A stretch of 64,000 nt of DNA, from assembly GCF_013387465.1 (NCBI RefSeq), contig NZ_VYGV01000001.1, positions 293,873 to 357,872 of the forward strand, given 5' to 3'. The notes under the pieces were generated by a model. That model saw only the letters and a list, made by a program, of their open reading frames with translations. It was not told the origin of the DNA and searched no databases. Shown one piece after another: positions 1 through 14,988 of the stretch (the first letter of the stretch is position 1; each line of letters opens with the position of its first letter). The stretch comes from Hydrogenophaga aromaticivorans (GTDB lineage Bacteria > Pseudomonadota > Gammaproteobacteria > Burkholderiales > Burkholderiaceae_C). Position numbers and translations under genes: made by a program.

Positions 1-16
1 TTGTCTTGCCGGCGAA

Positions 17-4141
<4,125 letters not shown>

Positions 4142-4303
4142 GAGATCTCCGGGCTTGAGGTCTGCGGCGACTGTCTGCCTACCAGGGATGGACTCCTGGT
4201 GACTTGCTTGGTGGCTGGCCTCTACCAACCATTGGCGGACGGCCTGTGCGTTGCACACAGGCCCGAACCAAGTCGTTTTCTGCAGTCGGGGTCAGAAAAC
4301 ACT

Positions 4304-4332
4304 GCTAAGCAGACTGTGAAAATCTGCTTAGC
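4304..4332 (-). promoter_or_regulatory. Perfect hairpin in the rplL-rpoB spacer
   Basis: The arms GCTAAGCAGA (4304-4313) and TCTGCTTAGC (4323-4332) pair perfectly over 10 bp with a 9-nt loop. The hairpin lies in the 345-nt gap between rplL and rpoB (4142-4486), which holds no gene. In Escherichia coli this gap carries an attenuator and an RNase III processing site. A processing or attenuation role here is inference. Confidence 0.55.
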
Positions 4333-4440
4333 GGTGTTTCGCTAAAACACTGACAAGGGGACTCGTCAGAGTCGACATATCAGCGCTTATTCAAAACACT
4401 GCACCAGTGCATCGGCACTGGCGGCTCAGAAAGCACCAAA

Positions 4441-4469
4441 GGCTGGAGGCTCTTTCGAGCACTCCAGCC
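4441..4469 (-). terminator. Attenuator/terminator hairpin after rplL
   Basis: The arms GGCTGGAG (4441-4448) and CTCCAGCC (4462-4469), with an inner GCTC/GAGC pairing, form a GC-rich stem 18 nt past the rplL stop. On the transcribed strand it is followed only by TTTGG, so termination is probably partial. That would suit a leaky terminator lowering rpoBC expression relative to the ribosomal proteins. Confidence 0.6.
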
Positions 4470-4486
4470 CTGGCCTGGCGAGTGAA

Positions 4487-4861
4487 TTACTTCAGCTCGG
4501 CCTTGGCGCCGGCATCCACCAGCTTCTTCACTGCGGCTTCGGCGTCGGCCTTGGCAACAGCTTCTTTCACGTTCTTCGGAGCGCCGTCGACCAGGTCCTT
4601 GGCTTCTTTCAGGCCCAGACCGGTGATTTCGCGCACGGCCTTGATGACGGAGACCTTGTTGGCGCCGGCTTCGAGCAGCACGACGTTGAATTCGGTCTTC
4701 TCTTCAGCAGCAGCAGCGGCACCGCCACCACCAGCGGCAGGAGCGGCCATGGCGGCAGCGCTCACACCAAACTTCTCTTCGATGGCTTTCACCAGGTCGT
4801 TGAGTTCCATGACCGTCATGCTGTCCAGCGCGGTCAAAAATGCGTCTTTATCGAATGCCAT
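4487..4861 (-). CDS. rplL: 50S ribosomal protein L7/L12
   Basis: Stalk protein L7/L12, 124 aa, normal length. It has an N-terminal dimerisation domain (residues 1-33), an Ala/Gly-rich hinge (about 37-52), and a C-terminal factor-binding domain with the conserved [15 protein letters not shown] segment. It recruits elongation and other GTPase factors to the ribosome. It follows rplJ by 41 nt in the same transcript. Confidence 0.98.
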   Translation of the reverse strand: MAFDKDAFLTALDSMTVMELNDLVKAIEEKFGVSAAAMAAPAAGGGGAAAAAEEKTEFNVVLLEAGANKVSVIKAVREITGLGLKEAKDLVDGAPKNVKEAVAKADAEAAVKKLVDAGAKAELK

Positions 4862-4902
4862 TTTGATTTCCTAACAATTGGTTAAACGAATCTGCCGCGC
4901 GC

Positions 4903-5469
4903 TCAGGCGGCGGCAGCGTCTTCTGCCGGTGCGGCGGGTTCAGCTGCGGGTTCTGCAGCTGCTTCTGCCGGAGCGGCAGCGCCTTCGCCTTTTTTCGCCG
5001 CCAACGCGCCCAGCACAACGGCCGTACGCGAAATAGGCGACATCAGCAAGCCACACAGCTGAGCCAACAACACTTCCTTGGAAGGGATGCTGGCGAGCTG
5101 CTTGACGCCCTCGATGTCCAGGACTTTGCCACCGTAGACGCCAGCGCGAATCACCAACTTGTCGTTGGTTTTCGCGAATTCGGCCACCACTTTCGCGGCG
5201 GCCACGGCGTCTTCGGAGAAGCCATAGATCAGCGGACCGGTCATCTGGTCGGCGACCACTTCAAAACTGCTGCCAGCCACCGCACGGCGGGCCAGGGTGT
5301 TTTTCAACACGCTCAGGCTCACACCGCTGTTGCGGGCTGTGACACGCAATTTGTCCATGTTCGCGACCGTGATGCCACGGTATTCCGCCATCACGAGCGT
5401 TTGAGCTTTAGCGGCGAGGCTGGTCACTTCGGAAATGACCGCTTCTTTCTCACTGCGATTCAGACTCAA
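4903..5469 (-). CDS. rplJ: 50S ribosomal protein L10
   Basis: L10, the base of the ribosomal stalk, 188 aa with an Ala/Glu/Pro-rich tail that binds L7/L12 dimers. The start codon is TTG at 5469 (protein begins with [11 protein letters not shown] after the initiator). It is supported by a strong AAGGAG ribosome-binding site 6 nt upstream and by the lack of an in-frame ATG nearby. In other bacteria L10 represses its own operon by binding the leader; the 254-nt leader here would fit that. Confidence 0.97.
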   Translation of the reverse strand: MSLNRSEKEAVISEVTSLAAKAQTLVMAEYRGITVANMDKLRVTARNSGVSLSVLKNTLARRAVAGSSFEVVADQMTGPLIYGFSEDAVAAAKVVAEFAKTNDKLVIRAGVYGGKVLDIEGVKQLASIPSKEVLLAQLCGLLMSPISRTAVVLGALAAKKGEGAAAPAEAAAEPAAEPAAPAEDAAAA

Positions 5470-5723
5470 GGTCTACTCCTTAAATGTGCCCTCGGCCCCA
5501 AAGCCTCCGGCACGCCTCATTGCAGCGACCAACTGTTTCAGGAACTCATTCCATCTGCAGCGGGATCGCCATCTGCGTTGGCTTGTCACAATTAAGTCGG
5601 TCGGCGTTCTTTCGAACACTCCCCGACACCAACGGTCTTGGATGGCCCCGTGGACTGACGGTGTTGTCAAACCACGGACCCACCACACCCGGGCCACCGG
5701 AGTGGCCCGAATTCTTTTCGCGA
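5470..5723 (-). promoter_or_regulatory. rplJ leader (candidate L10 autoregulatory leader)
   Basis: This 254-nt gap between rplA and rplJ has no gene. It contains a GC hairpin directly after rplA (5690-5709) and, further down, a second long-range pairing of CCGTGG with CCACGG. Its position and length match L10-L12 binding leaders known in Gram-negative bacteria. I could not confirm the kink-turn consensus by eye. Confidence 0.4.
5690..5709 (-). terminator. Hairpin after rplA, probably partial terminator
   Basis: The arms CGGGCCAC (5690-5697) and GTGGCCCG (5702-5709) make a perfect 8-bp stem with a 4-nt loop, 14 nt past the rplA stop. No U-tract follows, so it is more likely an attenuator or an mRNA-stability element than a full terminator. 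Confidence 0.4.
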
Positions 5724-6419
5724 TCAGGCCGCGATGGACTGCATGTCGACGCGAACGCCCACACCCATGGTCGAAGACACGGCCACTTTGCGCAGGTAAA
5801 CACCCTTGCTGGTAGCAGGCTTGGCCTTGGTCAGGGCGTCGAGCAGGGCCACCAGGTTGCCCTGGAGCTTGTCGGCTTCGAACGAACGGCGACCGATCGT
5901 GCCGTGCACGATGCCGGCCTTGTCGACACGGAACTGCACCTGACCAGCCTTGGCGTTGCGCACCGCCTGCGCCACGTCGGGCGTCACGGTACCCACCTTG
6001 GGGTTGGGCATCAGGCCGCGCGGGCCCAGGATCTGACCCAGGGTACCGACCACACGCATGGCATCGGGCGAAGCGATGACGACGTCAAAGTCCATCTTGC
6101 CGGCCTTGACTTCAGCAGCCAGGTCGTCCATGCCGACAATGTCGGCACCAGCGGCCTTGGCTTCTTCGGCCTTGGCGCCCTGGGCGAACACGGCCACGCG
6201 CTTGGTCTTGCCGGTGCCGTTGGGCATCACGACGGCGCCACGCACCACCTGGTCGGATTTCTTGGCGTCCACGCCGAGCTGGATCGCCACGTCGATGGAT
6301 TCGTCAAACTTGGCGTTGGCACATTCTTTGATGATGGCCAGGGCGTCGGTCAGCGCGTAGAGCTTGTTAGCATCCACTTTGCCGGCGAAAGCTTTTTGCT
6401 TTTTGGTCAGCTTGGACAT
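5724..6419 (-). CDS. rplA: 50S ribosomal protein L1
   Basis: L1, 231 aa, forms the mobile L1 stalk and acts as a translational repressor of the rplKA mRNA in related bacteria. Conserved segments visible include [26 protein letters not shown] and [13 protein letters not shown]. The ATG at 6419 follows directly on the rplK TAA stop with no gap, indicating coupled translation. Confidence 0.98.
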   Translation of the reverse strand: MSKLTKKQKAFAGKVDANKLYALTDALAIIKECANAKFDESIDVAIQLGVDAKKSDQVVRGAVVMPNGTGKTKRVAVFAQGAKAEEAKAAGADIVGMDDLAAEVKAGKMDFDVVIASPDAMRVVGTLGQILGPRGLMPNPKVGTVTPDVAQAVRNAKAGQVQFRVDKAGIVHGTIGRRSFEADKLQGNLVALLDALTKAKPATSKGVYLRKVAVSSTMGVGVRVDMQSIAA

Positions 6420-6851
6420 TTACACGCCCTCCACAATCACGCCCATCGAGCGGGCCGAACCGGCGATGGTGCGCACAGCGGCGTCCACATCAGCGGCGGT
6501 CATGTCTTTCATCTTGGTCTTCACGATCTCTTCGAGCTGAGCGCGCGTGATCTTGCCGACCTTTTGCTTGTTGGGCACCGGAGAACCCTTGTCGAGCTTG
6601 ATGGCCTTCTTGATCATGTAGGTCGCCGGGGGCGTACCCATCTTGAAGGTGAAGCTCTTGTCCGCAAACGCGGTGATGGTCACCGGGATCGGCATGCCGG
6701 GCTCAAGACCCTGGGTCTGGGCGTTGAACGCCTTGCAGAACTCCATGATGTTGAGGCCGCGCTGGCCCAAGGCCGGGCCGATCGGTGGGGAGGGGTTGGC
6801 TTTACCAGCTGGCACTTGCAGCTTGATGAAGCCGACGATTTTTTTCGCCAT
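6420..6851 (-). CDS. rplK: 50S ribosomal protein L11
   Basis: L11, 143 aa, of the GTPase-associated centre and needed for stringent factor activation. The N-terminal [21 protein letters not shown] and the C-terminal rRNA-binding domain ending in [13 protein letters not shown] are conserved. A GGAGCTAAAA ribosome-binding region precedes the ATG at 6851. The first gene of the rplKAJL set, 115 nt after nusG. Confidence 0.98.
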   Translation of the reverse strand: MAKKIVGFIKLQVPAGKANPSPPIGPALGQRGLNIMEFCKAFNAQTQGLEPGMPIPVTITAFADKSFTFKMGTPPATYMIKKAIKLDKGSPVPNKQKVGKITRAQLEEIVKTKMKDMTAADVDAAVRTIAGSARSMGVIVEGV

Positions 6852-6966
6852 TTTTTAGCTCCTGCGAGTGCAGACGGCTGCCATCAAGACAACCTCCTCG
6901 CGGTGGGGGACCCGGAAAAGACAAATGGCGCTGGCGTCGGGCCGACCCACCAGCGTCACGGAAACT

Positions 6967-7542
6967 TCAGGTCTTTTCGACCTGGCTGAATTCGAGTTCG
7001 ACCGGCGTGGCGCGACCGAAAATGGTCACCGACACGCGCATCTTGTTCTTCTCGTAGTTGACTTCTTCGACCGTGCCGTTGAAGTCCGTGAACGGGCCCT
7101 CCTTGACGCGCACGTATTCGCCCACGACAAATTCCACCTTGTGGCGCGGCTTGTCGGTGCCTTCCTGCATCTGGTTGACGATCTTCTGGACGTCTTCCTC
7201 GGAAATCGGTGCCGGGCGGTTTTTGGCACCACCCACGAAACCCGTGACCTTGTTGGTGTGCTTCACCAGGTGCCAGGTTTCGTCGTCCATCACCATTTCC
7301 ACCAGCACGTAGCCGGGGAAAAACTTGCGCTCGGTGGTGCGCTTCTGACCGTTCTTGACCTCCACCACTTCTTCGGTGGGCACCAGGATCCGGCCGAACT
7401 TGTCCTGCATGCCTTCGCGGTTGATGCGCTCGATGATGTTGCGCTCGGCCGCCTTTTCCATGCCGGAATAGGCGTGCACCACATACCAGCGCATGCCCTC
7501 AGCGGCCACGCCATCCGTCACAGGACTGTGTTGATCGGTCAT
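6967..7542 (-). CDS. nusG: Transcription termination/antitermination protein NusG
   Basis: NusG, 191 aa. The N-terminal NGN domain ([20 protein letters not shown]) binds RNA polymerase; the C-terminal KOW domain ([16 protein letters not shown]) contacts Rho or ribosomal protein S10. The frame is open further upstream, but the start at 7542 (MTDQHSPV) fits the family and overlaps the secE stop by one base (TAATG), so translation is coupled to secE. Confidence 0.96.
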   Translation of the reverse strand: MTDQHSPVTDGVAAEGMRWYVVHAYSGMEKAAERNIIERINREGMQDKFGRILVPTEEVVEVKNGQKRTTERKFFPGYVLVEMVMDDETWHLVKHTNKVTGFVGGAKNRPAPISEEDVQKIVNQMQEGTDKPRHKVEFVVGEYVRVKEGPFTDFNGTVEEVNYEKNKMRVSVTIFGRATPVELEFSQVEKT

Positions 7543-7925
7543 TATTTTCTCCAGCCCAGGATCAGGTCGTAGAACAACCATTCCAGGGTCTTGTCGGTCA
7601 GCCACAGAAAGAGCGCCATCACAAACACGAAGGCAAACACATAAGCCGTCATCTGGATCGCTTCCTTGCGCGCCGGCCAGACCACCTTTTTGGCTTCTCG
7701 CCACGAATCACGCCCAAAGGCCACGAGCCGCTTGCCGGACTCGGACACACCAAACACCACCACGGCAGCCACCAGGCACGCGATCAACGCACCCCATTGC
7801 GCGAGTGCGCCCCGGCCCGACAGCAGATAAAACGCAACGAACGCCCCCAGCAGCAGCACAACAGCGACCGCCAGCTTGGCCTTGTCGGCGCTGGTGTTGA
7901 CGGTTTGAACTTCGGAAGAGGCCAT
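7542..7925 (-). CDS. secE: Protein translocase subunit SecE
   Basis: SecE, 127 aa, stabilises SecY in the membrane translocon. Three hydrophobic segments are visible (about residues 16-36, 41-61 and 95-118), the long three-helix type found in proteobacteria, with the conserved amphipathic stretch [16 protein letters not shown] before the last helix. The start at 7925 (MASSEVQTV) is chosen over a further upstream one because family proteins begin there. It lies between tRNA-Trp and nusG, as usual. Confidence 0.95.
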   Translation of the reverse strand: MASSEVQTVNTSADKAKLAVAVVLLLGAFVAFYLLSGRGALAQWGALIACLVAAVVVFGVSESGKRLVAFGRDSWREAKKVVWPARKEAIQMTAYVFAFVFVMALFLWLTDKTLEWLFYDLILGWRK

Positions 7926-8072
7926 GGGGTTCCAGACGATTCGTAACAAAAACGCGCGACTTCGAAGCCCGAGGCTTGAGACACGCAAGCCCACCAGAGG
8001 TCTTGACGACTTCGGCGGGCTTGTAAACCACGAAAACAGAGCGGATTCAGGTTCCGATGCTTGCCTGTTTTG

Positions 8073-8148
8073 TGGCAGGGGCAGTAGGAATCGAACCTAC
8101 AACCTTCGGTTTTGGAGACCGACGCTCTGCCAATTGAGCTATACCCCT
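8073..8148 (-). tRNA. tRNA-Trp (CCA)
   Basis: A 76-nt cloverleaf with encoded CCA. The acceptor arm AGGGGTA pairs with TGCCCCT, the anticodon loop is CTCCAAA with anticodon CCA, and the T arm carries GTTCGATTC. It lies between tuf and secE, the standard place in betaproteobacteria. Confidence 0.97.
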
Positions 8149-8176
8149 ACTGGCTGTGCCCTAGCGGGCGTTGAAC

Positions 8177-9367
<1,191 letters not shown>

Positions 9368-9411
9368 TTTTCAGCTCCAAAATCAAAATTGCCGAAACAC
9401 CAGAACAAATA

Positions 9412-9486
<75 letters not shown>

Positions 9487-9548
9487 CAAGACACCCGGAC
9501 AACCCGGACATCTCAGAAAACTTCAAACACCCAGCCATCAAAAGGACA

Positions 9549-9622
9549 TGGAGCGGGAGACGGGAATCGAACCCGCGTGATCAGCTTGGAAGGCTGGAGT
9601 TCTACCATTGAACTACTCCCGC
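9549..9622 (-). tRNA. tRNA-Gly (TCC)
   Basis: A 74-nt tRNA with encoded CCA. The acceptor GCGGGAG pairs with CTCCCGC, and the anticodon is TCC within loop CTTCCAA. It is part of the tyr-gly-thr-tuf-trp cluster. Confidence 0.97.
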
Positions 9623-9704
9623 CCGAACCGTTTTCACACCCACAAGGGCTTCCAACATTCAGAGCGCTTCGATCCCAATCGCTCGCACATCGCCTATCAA
9701 TCAC

Positions 9705-9790
9705 TGGTGGAGGGGGCTGGATTCGAACCAGCGTACGCGTAAGCGGGCAGATTTACAGTCTGCTGCCTTTAACCACTCGGCCACCCCTCC
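9705..9790 (-). tRNA. tRNA-Tyr (GTA)
   Basis: An 86-nt class II tRNA with a long variable arm and encoded CCA. The acceptor GGAGGGG pairs with CCCCTCC allowing for family pattern, and the anticodon GTA lies in CAGACTGTAAATCTG. First gene of the tRNA-tuf cluster. Confidence 0.97.
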
Positions 9791-9848
9791 ATAGCGCAGC
9801 CCAGCATTATGCCATGGTTTTTGACCGTGTTGCATCCCACCCCCGTGA

Positions 9849-10592
9849 TCACCATGCCACAGGTGATTGTCCGGACGCTTTCAGCCAGCGGTTGACGGCG
9901 CCGAAATGGCCGCAACCGAGGAACGGCGCTGGACCCCGGCTCGCCGACAGGGGCGATGGGTGGTTGGCACACAGCACCTGATGGCGGGCACCATCGATCA
10001 GCGCGGCCTTTTTCTGGGCGTGGGCGCCCCACAGCAGAAACAGTTTGGGGCCGCCTGTTTCGCTGCAACGCCGGATCAGGGCGTCGGTCAGCACTTCCCA
10101 GCCACGACCGGCATGGCTGGCGGGCAGGCCGTCTTCCACGGTCAGGCAGGTGTTGAGCAGGAGCACGCCCTGCCCGGCCCAACGCACCAGCGAGCCGCTG
10201 GACGGCGGCGCCATACCCAGATCGCGCTGCAGCTCCTTGAACATGTTGCGCAGGCTGGGCGGAATCCTGACACCGGGTACAACAGAAAATGCCAGCCCCT
10301 CGGCCTGGCCAGGTCCGTGGTACGGGTCCTGGCCCAGGATCACCACCCGCACATCGGCCAGCGGCGTCAGCGTCAGGGCCCGCAGCGGCTGCGGCGGATA
10401 GATGACGGCACCGCTGTCCAGCCGCTGCTGCAAGAAGGCTTTCAGTGACTGCCCGGCGGAAGACGCCCAAAAGCCGTTGACCAGCGCCGCCCAGTCGGCC
10501 TGGACCGGCCACTGTGCGGGATCGGCCGCCTGCAGCCGCGGGGTCAGAACCTCTGGACCTGCCACACCACCCCAATCCAATGCGCCTTGCAT
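9849..10592 (-). CDS. ung: Uracil-DNA glycosylase, family 1
   Basis: Ung, 247 aa, removes uracil from DNA to start base-excision repair. The catalytic water-activating motif GQDPYHGPGQA has its Asp at residue 89, and the C-terminal HPSPLSASRG motif is present. The frame continues upstream in antisense-free DNA, but the start at 10592 (MQGALDWGG) is chosen because upstream codons overlap trpC in another frame. It is 10 nt downstream of trpC and likely shares the trp transcript. Confidence 0.95.
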   Translation of the reverse strand: MQGALDWGGVAGPEVLTPRLQAADPAQWPVQADWAALVNGFWASSAGQSLKAFLQQRLDSGAVIYPPQPLRALTLTPLADVRVVILGQDPYHGPGQAEGLAFSVVPGVRIPPSLRNMFKELQRDLGMAPPSSGSLVRWAGQGVLLLNTCLTVEDGLPASHAGRGWEVLTDALIRRCSETGGPKLFLLWGAHAQKKAALIDGARHQVLCANHPSPLSASRGPAPFLGCGHFGAVNRWLKASGQSPVAW

Positions 10593-10602
10593 CGATCCGT
10601 GC

Positions 10603-11403
10603 TCAGGCAAACAGCTCGGCCAGTGCCAGACCCGGCTCGGGCGCGCGCATGAAGGCTTCGCCCACCAGGAAGGCGTGCACACCCGCAGCGCGCATCTTGG
10701 TGACGTCGTCGCGGCCGAGAATGCCGGACTCGGTGACCAGCAGGCGGTCGGCCGGCACATCGGGCAGCATGTCCAGCGTGGTCTGCAGCGTGACGTCGAA
10801 GGTGCGCAGGTTGCGGTTGTTGATGCCCACCAGCGGTGTTTTGAGCTTGAGCGCACGCTGCAGTTCGGCGCGGTCGTGCACCTCCACCAGCACCGCCATG
10901 TTCATGCTGAGGGCAATCGCTTCCAGATCGGCCATCTGCGCGTCGTCCAGACAGGCGGCGATCAGCAGGATGGCGTCGGCCCCCATGGCGCGGGCCTCGT
11001 AGACCTGGTACGGGTCCACCATGAAGTCCTTGCGCAGCACCGGGAGGTCGCAGCTGGCACGGGCCTGTTTCAGGTAGTCGGAACTGCCCTGGAAAAACTG
11101 TTTGTCGGTCAACACCGACAGGCAGGCGGCGCTGACCTGGCCATTGCCTTCGGCGTAGCTCTGGGCGATGTCGGCCGGAATGAAGTCTTCGCGCAGCACG
11201 CCCTTGCTCGGGCTGGCCTTCTTGATCTCGGCGATCACCGCGGCCTGGCCGGCGGCGATCTTGGCCCTCAAGGCACCCTCGAAGTCGCGCGTGAGCAAAC
11301 GGCTTTCGGCGTCGAAGCGCACCACGTCCAGCGGTTTCTTCTTGCGCGCGGCGGCGATTTCTTCGTGCTTGACGGCCACGATCTTGTTGAGGATGTCACT
11401 CAT
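10603..11403 (-). CDS. trpC: Indole-3-glycerol phosphate synthase
   Basis: TrpC, 266 aa, converts CdRP to indole-3-glycerol phosphate in tryptophan synthesis. TIM-barrel hallmarks are visible: IKKASPSKG near residue 60, the [12 protein letters not shown] strand, and [12 protein letters not shown]. It is a stand-alone TrpC, not fused to TrpF, as usual in betaproteobacteria. Its start overlaps the stop of the small membrane protein gene by 8 nt; AGGA lies 11 nt upstream of the ATG. Confidence 0.97.
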   Translation of the reverse strand: MSDILNKIVAVKHEEIAAARKKKPLDVVRFDAESRLLTRDFEGALRAKIAAGQAAVIAEIKKASPSKGVLREDFIPADIAQSYAEGNGQVSAACLSVLTDKQFFQGSSDYLKQARASCDLPVLRKDFMVDPYQVYEARAMGADAILLIAACLDDAQMADLEAIALSMNMAVLVEVHDRAELQRALKLKTPLVGINNRNLRTFDVTLQTTLDMLPDVPADRLLVTESGILGRDDVTKMRAAGVHAFLVGEAFMRAPEPGLALAELFA

Positions 11404-11545
11404 GGGTATTGTTTTCCTGAGGTGGAGGCGACTGGAGCACCTTCTTGATAACCCGGTGCATCACCACACCGGCCACGATGAACAGCAACGAAATGCCGAT
11501 GGCGATCCATGCGCCTTCGTTTTGCAGCCAGACAGGCAGATTCAT
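11396..11545 (-). CDS. Small single-span membrane protein between trpD and trpC
   Basis: A 49-aa open frame that fills the 150-nt gap between trpD and trpC almost exactly: it begins 8 nt after the trpD stop and its TGA lies 8 nt inside trpC. The protein starts [13 protein letters not shown], has one hydrophobic helix (about residues 13-30, [14 protein letters not shown]), then a basic HRVIKK patch and a proline-rich polar tail, so it is predicted to sit in the inner membrane. The ribosome-binding site is weak. I do not recognise the family. It could be translated by coupling to trpD; a chance frame cannot be excluded, but the fit between neighbours and the membrane pattern argue against it. 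Confidence 0.6.
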   Translation of the reverse strand: MNLPVWLQNEGAWIAIGISLLFIVAGVVMHRVIKKVLQSPPPQENNTHE

Positions 11546-11553
11546 GGCATCGA

Positions 11554-12621
11554 TCAGGGGCCGACCGGCGCCGTGGCGGCTTGGGTGAAATCGGTCAGAT
11601 CACGCAGCTTCTGCGCAGCCGCACCGGACTCGATGGCGCGCCGCGCCAGCGCGATGCCCTGCGGCATGCCGTCACACACATTGGCGGCATAGAGCGCCAC
11701 CCCGGCATTGAGCGACACGATGTCTTTGGCGGCCTTGATGGTCGGTTCGTCGCTGTTGTTCAACACGCCCATCAGCATGGCCTTGGAATCTTCGGGCGTT
11801 TCCACGCGCAGCGTGCGGTTGCTCGCCATCGTGAGGCCGAAATCTTCGGGGTGGATCTCGTATTCGGTGATCTCGCCGTTTTTCAGTTCACCCACCATGG
11901 TGGCCGCGCCGAGCGAGACCTCGTCCATGCCGTCGCGGCCGTAGACCACCACCGCGTGCTCTGCGCCCAGGCGCTGCAGGGCGCGCACCTGGATGCCGAC
12001 CAGATCGGGGTGGAACACGCCCATCAGGATGTTGGGCGCCGAGGCCGGGTTGGTCAGCGGGCCGAGGATGTTGAAGATGGTCTTCATGCCCAGCTCGCGG
12101 CGCACCGGCGCCACGTTTTTCATGGCCGGGTGGTGGTTCGGCGCGAACATGAAGCCCACGCCCACTTTTTCAATGCAACGCGCGATGGCATCGGGAGCGA
12201 GGTTGATGTTGATGCCCAGGCTCTCAAGCACGTCGGCGCTGCCGCTCTTGCTGGAAACGCTGCGCCCACCGTGCTTGCTGACCTTGGCGCCCGCGGCCGC
12301 GGCCACGAACATGGAGCAGGTGGAGATGTTGAAGGTGTGCGAACCGTCACCGCCGGTGCCCACGATGTCCACCAAGTGCGTCTTGTCGGCCACGTGCACC
12401 TTGGTGGAGAACTCGCGCATCACCTGCGCGGCGGCGGTGATCTCGCCGATGGTCTCCTTCTTCACGCGCAGGCCGGTGATGAAGGCCGCCATCATGACCG
12501 GTGACATCTCGCCACTCATGATCAGACGCATGAGATGCAGCATCTCGTCGTGGAAGATCTCGCGGTGTTCGATGGTGCGCTGCAGGGCTTCCTGCGGGGT
12601 GATCTTGTGGCTGTGGGGCAT
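11554..12621 (-). CDS. trpD: Anthranilate phosphoribosyltransferase
   Basis: TrpD, 355 aa, joins anthranilate to PRPP, the second step of tryptophan synthesis. The PRPP-binding [17 protein letters not shown] segment (about residues 85-100) and [15 protein letters not shown] are present, with the C-terminal GVFHPD motif. It is separate from trpG, unlike enteric fusions. It follows the RhtB-type gene by 15 nt. Confidence 0.97.
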   Translation of the reverse strand: MPHSHKITPQEALQRTIEHREIFHDEMLHLMRLIMSGEMSPVMMAAFITGLRVKKETIGEITAAAQVMREFSTKVHVADKTHLVDIVGTGGDGSHTFNISTCSMFVAAAAGAKVSKHGGRSVSSKSGSADVLESLGININLAPDAIARCIEKVGVGFMFAPNHHPAMKNVAPVRRELGMKTIFNILGPLTNPASAPNILMGVFHPDLVGIQVRALQRLGAEHAVVVYGRDGMDEVSLGAATMVGELKNGEITEYEIHPEDFGLTMASNRTLRVETPEDSKAMLMGVLNNSDEPTIKAAKDIVSLNAGVALYAANVCDGMPQGIALARRAIESGAAAQKLRDLTDFTQAATAPVGP

Positions 12622-12636
12622 GTGTGTCTCCTGAAC

Positions 12637-13290
12637 TTAGCGAGAAGGATTGTCCGACATGGCCAGCTTGAGGCCAAAGCCGACGAACATGGCGCCGGCG
12701 GCGCGGTCCATCCAGTGCATGGTGCGCTGCACGGCGCTCACGCGACCCGCGGCCCAGCCGGCGAGCCAGGCGTAGCCGAAGTTGATCGGCAGCGAGTTGA
12801 GGTTGAACAGCAGGCCCAGCAGCAGGAAGGCGGTCACCTTGTCGGGCGTGCCGGGCGCAATGAACTGCGGCACGAAGGCCAGGAAGAACAGCGCGACCTT
12901 GGGGTTGAGCACGTTGGTGAGGAAACCGCGCCGGTAGATGCGGCGCAGGTCGGCAGGTTGGTGGACTCTCGCGGCATCCGCCGGCACGATGGACGACCCC
13001 CCGCCCTGGGCGAAGAGCAGCTTGACGCCCATCCACATCAGGTACGCGGCACCGATCCACTTGAGCACCGTGAAGGCCGTGGCCGAAGTAGCGAGCAGCG
13101 CGCTCACACCGAGCGCTGCCGCAAACACATGCACGAAGCACCCGCTGACGATGCCCAGCGCCGCCACGATGCCGGCGCGCACGCCGCTCTTGAGGGCGTT
13201 GCTCACGATATAGAGCACATCGGGGCCGGGCGTGAGGTTGAGCAGCCAGCCCGCCGCGATGAACATGAGCAGTTGCGGGGTGTCGGGCAT
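12637..13290 (-). CDS. LysE/RhtB family amino-acid exporter
   Basis: A 217-aa inner-membrane protein of the LysE/RhtB superfamily with about six hydrophobic segments and the family N-terminal signature LTPGPDVLYIV. Such proteins export amino acids such as homoserine, threonine or leucine. It sits between ltaE and trpD in the trp cluster with 20- and 15-nt gaps. A threonine-related substrate is suggested by the adjacent threonine aldolase, but a tryptophan-pathway metabolite is equally possible. Confidence 0.88.
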   Translation of the reverse strand: MPDTPQLLMFIAAGWLLNLTPGPDVLYIVSNALKSGVRAGIVAALGIVSGCFVHVFAAALGVSALLATSATAFTVLKWIGAAYLMWMGVKLLFAQGGGSSIVPADAARVHQPADLRRIYRRGFLTNVLNPKVALFFLAFVPQFIAPGTPDKVTAFLLLGLLFNLNSLPINFGYAWLAGWAAGRVSAVQRTMHWMDRAAGAMFVGFGLKLAMSDNPSR

Positions 13291-13310
13291 GGTGCTCTCC
13301 GGGCGGATGC

Positions 13311-14384
13311 TCAGTAGGGGCCGGTACGCGCGGCGCTGGCCGGAACAGCAGGTGCTTCGGCAAAGAAGCGGCGCACGGTGTCGATGGCGCGATCGATGCC
13401 CGCCGCGTCCACGTCGAGGTGGGTGACGAAACGCAGGCCGATCAGGCCGGTGGCCAGCACGCCGTGTGCTTTCAGGAAGTCCAGCAGCGTCGGCCCCCGG
13501 CCCTCGGCCACATCGACGAAGACGATGTTTGTCTGAGCCGATTTCACGGTCAGTCCCTCGATGCCGCTCAGGCCTTCAGCCAGGCGGCGCGCGTTGACGT
13601 GGTCGTCTGCCAGACGGTCCACATGGTGGTCGAGTGCGTGCAGCGCACAGGCCGCCAGCAGGCCGGCCTGGCGCAGCCCGCCGCCCGCCATCTTGCGGAT
13701 GCGGCGGGCGCTCCGGATCAGCTCCTGCGAACCGCACAGCGCCGAGCCCACCGGCGCGCCGAGCCCCTTGCTGAAGCAGACCGAGAGGCTGTCGAAGTGG
13801 TCAGCGATTTCGCGCACACGTGCGTGCACACCCTGCCCGGTGGCGGCCGAGGCCACCGCCGCGTTGAACACCCGCGCGCCGTCCAGGTGCGTGGCCAGCC
13901 CGTGTTCGCGCGCCAACGCCGTAGCGTCCCGCAGGTAGTGATCGGGCATCACATGGCCATTCCAGGTGTTCTCCAGGCACAGCAGGCGGGTGCGCGCGAA
14001 ATGGGGGTCGTCCGGTTTGATGGCGGCACCAATGTCGGCGAGTGCCATGCGGCCCGCGGCGTCCTGCAGCAGCGGCTGCGGCTGCACGCTGCCGAACACG
14101 GCTGCGCCACCACCTTCGTAGCGGTAGGTGTGGGCCAGCTGGCCCACGATGTACTCGTCGCCCCGGCCACAGTGCGCCAGGATGCCGCAGAGGTTGCTCT
14201 GCGTGCCCGAGGGCATGAAGAGCGCGGCGGCCTTGCCGGTGATGGCGGCAATGCGTTCCTGCAGCGCGTTGACCGTGGGGTCGTCGCCGAACACGTCGTC
14301 GCCCAGGGGCGCGGCCATCATGGCAGCGCGCATGGCCTCGGTCGGCTGCGTGACCGTGTCGCTTCTGAGATCAACAGTCTTCAT
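13311..14384 (-). CDS. ltaE: Low-specificity L-threonine aldolase
   Basis: A 357-aa PLP enzyme that cleaves L-threonine or allo-threonine to glycine and acetaldehyde. It begins [15 protein letters not shown], typical of the family, and shows [10 protein letters not shown], the [12 protein letters not shown] strand and the PLP lysine in [12 protein letters not shown]. Its ATG overlaps the trpG stop by 4 nt (ATGA), so it is translated with the trp genes. Related beta-eliminating lyases are the alternative, but the N-terminus fits LtaE best. Confidence 0.92.
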   Translation of the reverse strand: MKTVDLRSDTVTQPTEAMRAAMMAAPLGDDVFGDDPTVNALQERIAAITGKAAALFMPSGTQSNLCGILAHCGRGDEYIVGQLAHTYRYEGGGAAVFGSVQPQPLLQDAAGRMALADIGAAIKPDDPHFARTRLLCLENTWNGHVMPDHYLRDATALAREHGLATHLDGARVFNAAVASAATGQGVHARVREIADHFDSLSVCFSKGLGAPVGSALCGSQELIRSARRIRKMAGGGLRQAGLLAACALHALDHHVDRLADDHVNARRLAEGLSGIEGLTVKSAQTNIVFVDVAEGRGPTLLDFLKAHGVLATGLIGLRFVTHLDVDAAGIDRAIDTVRRFFAEAPAVPASAARTGPY

Positions 14385-14983
14385 GCAGCCTGCTCCAGGA
14401 AGTTCTTGAGCATCGCGTGCCCGTGCTCGGTGAGGATGCTTTCCGGGTGGAACTGCACGCCTTCGATGGCCAGTGTCTTGTGCTTCACGCCCATGATCTC
14501 ACCGTCGGGTGTCCAGGCCGTGACCTTCAGGCAGTCGGGGCAAGTCTCGCGTTGAATGGCCAGCGAGTGGTAGCGGTTGACGGTGAACTGCTCCGGCAGA
14601 TCGGCGAACACGCCTTCCTGTGTGGTCGTGATGACGCTGGTCTTGCCGTGCATCAGCTCCTGCGCACGGATGATCTTGCCGCCGAAGGCCGCGCCGATGC
14701 TCTGGTGGCCCAGGCACACGCCCAGGATGGGCAGCTTGCCGGCGAAGTGCTGGATCGCCGGCACCGAGATGCCGGCTTCTGCCGGCGAGCAAGGGCCGGG
14801 AGAAATGACCAGGCGATCGATCTGGCCGGCATCGAGCCGACGCTGGATCTCGTCGACCGTGATTTCGTCGTTGCGCACCACGGTCACGTCCGCACCGAGT
14901 TCACCGAAGTACTGCACGATGTTGTAAGTGAACGAGTCGTAGTTGTCGACCATCAGGAGCTGGATCTTTTTGTTCGTGTTCAT
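14381..14983 (-). CDS. trpG: Anthranilate synthase component II (glutamine amidotransferase)
   Basis: TrpG, 200 aa, supplies ammonia to TrpE; it may also serve 4-aminobenzoate synthesis as PabA. The class I amidotransferase nucleophile is in [10 protein letters not shown], and the catalytic His-Glu pair in GVQFHPESI. The start at 14983 ([21 protein letters not shown]) fits the family; it is 5 nt downstream of trpE. Confidence 0.97.
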   Translation of the reverse strand: MNTNKKIQLLMVDNYDSFTYNIVQYFGELGADVTVVRNDEITVDEIQRRLDAGQIDRLVISPGPCSPAEAGISVPAIQHFAGKLPILGVCLGHQSIGAAFGGKIIRAQELMHGKTSVITTTQEGVFADLPEQFTVNRYHSLAIQRETCPDCLKVTAWTPDGEIMGVKHKTLAIEGVQFHPESILTEHGHAMLKNFLEQAA

Positions 14984-14988
14984 GGTGT

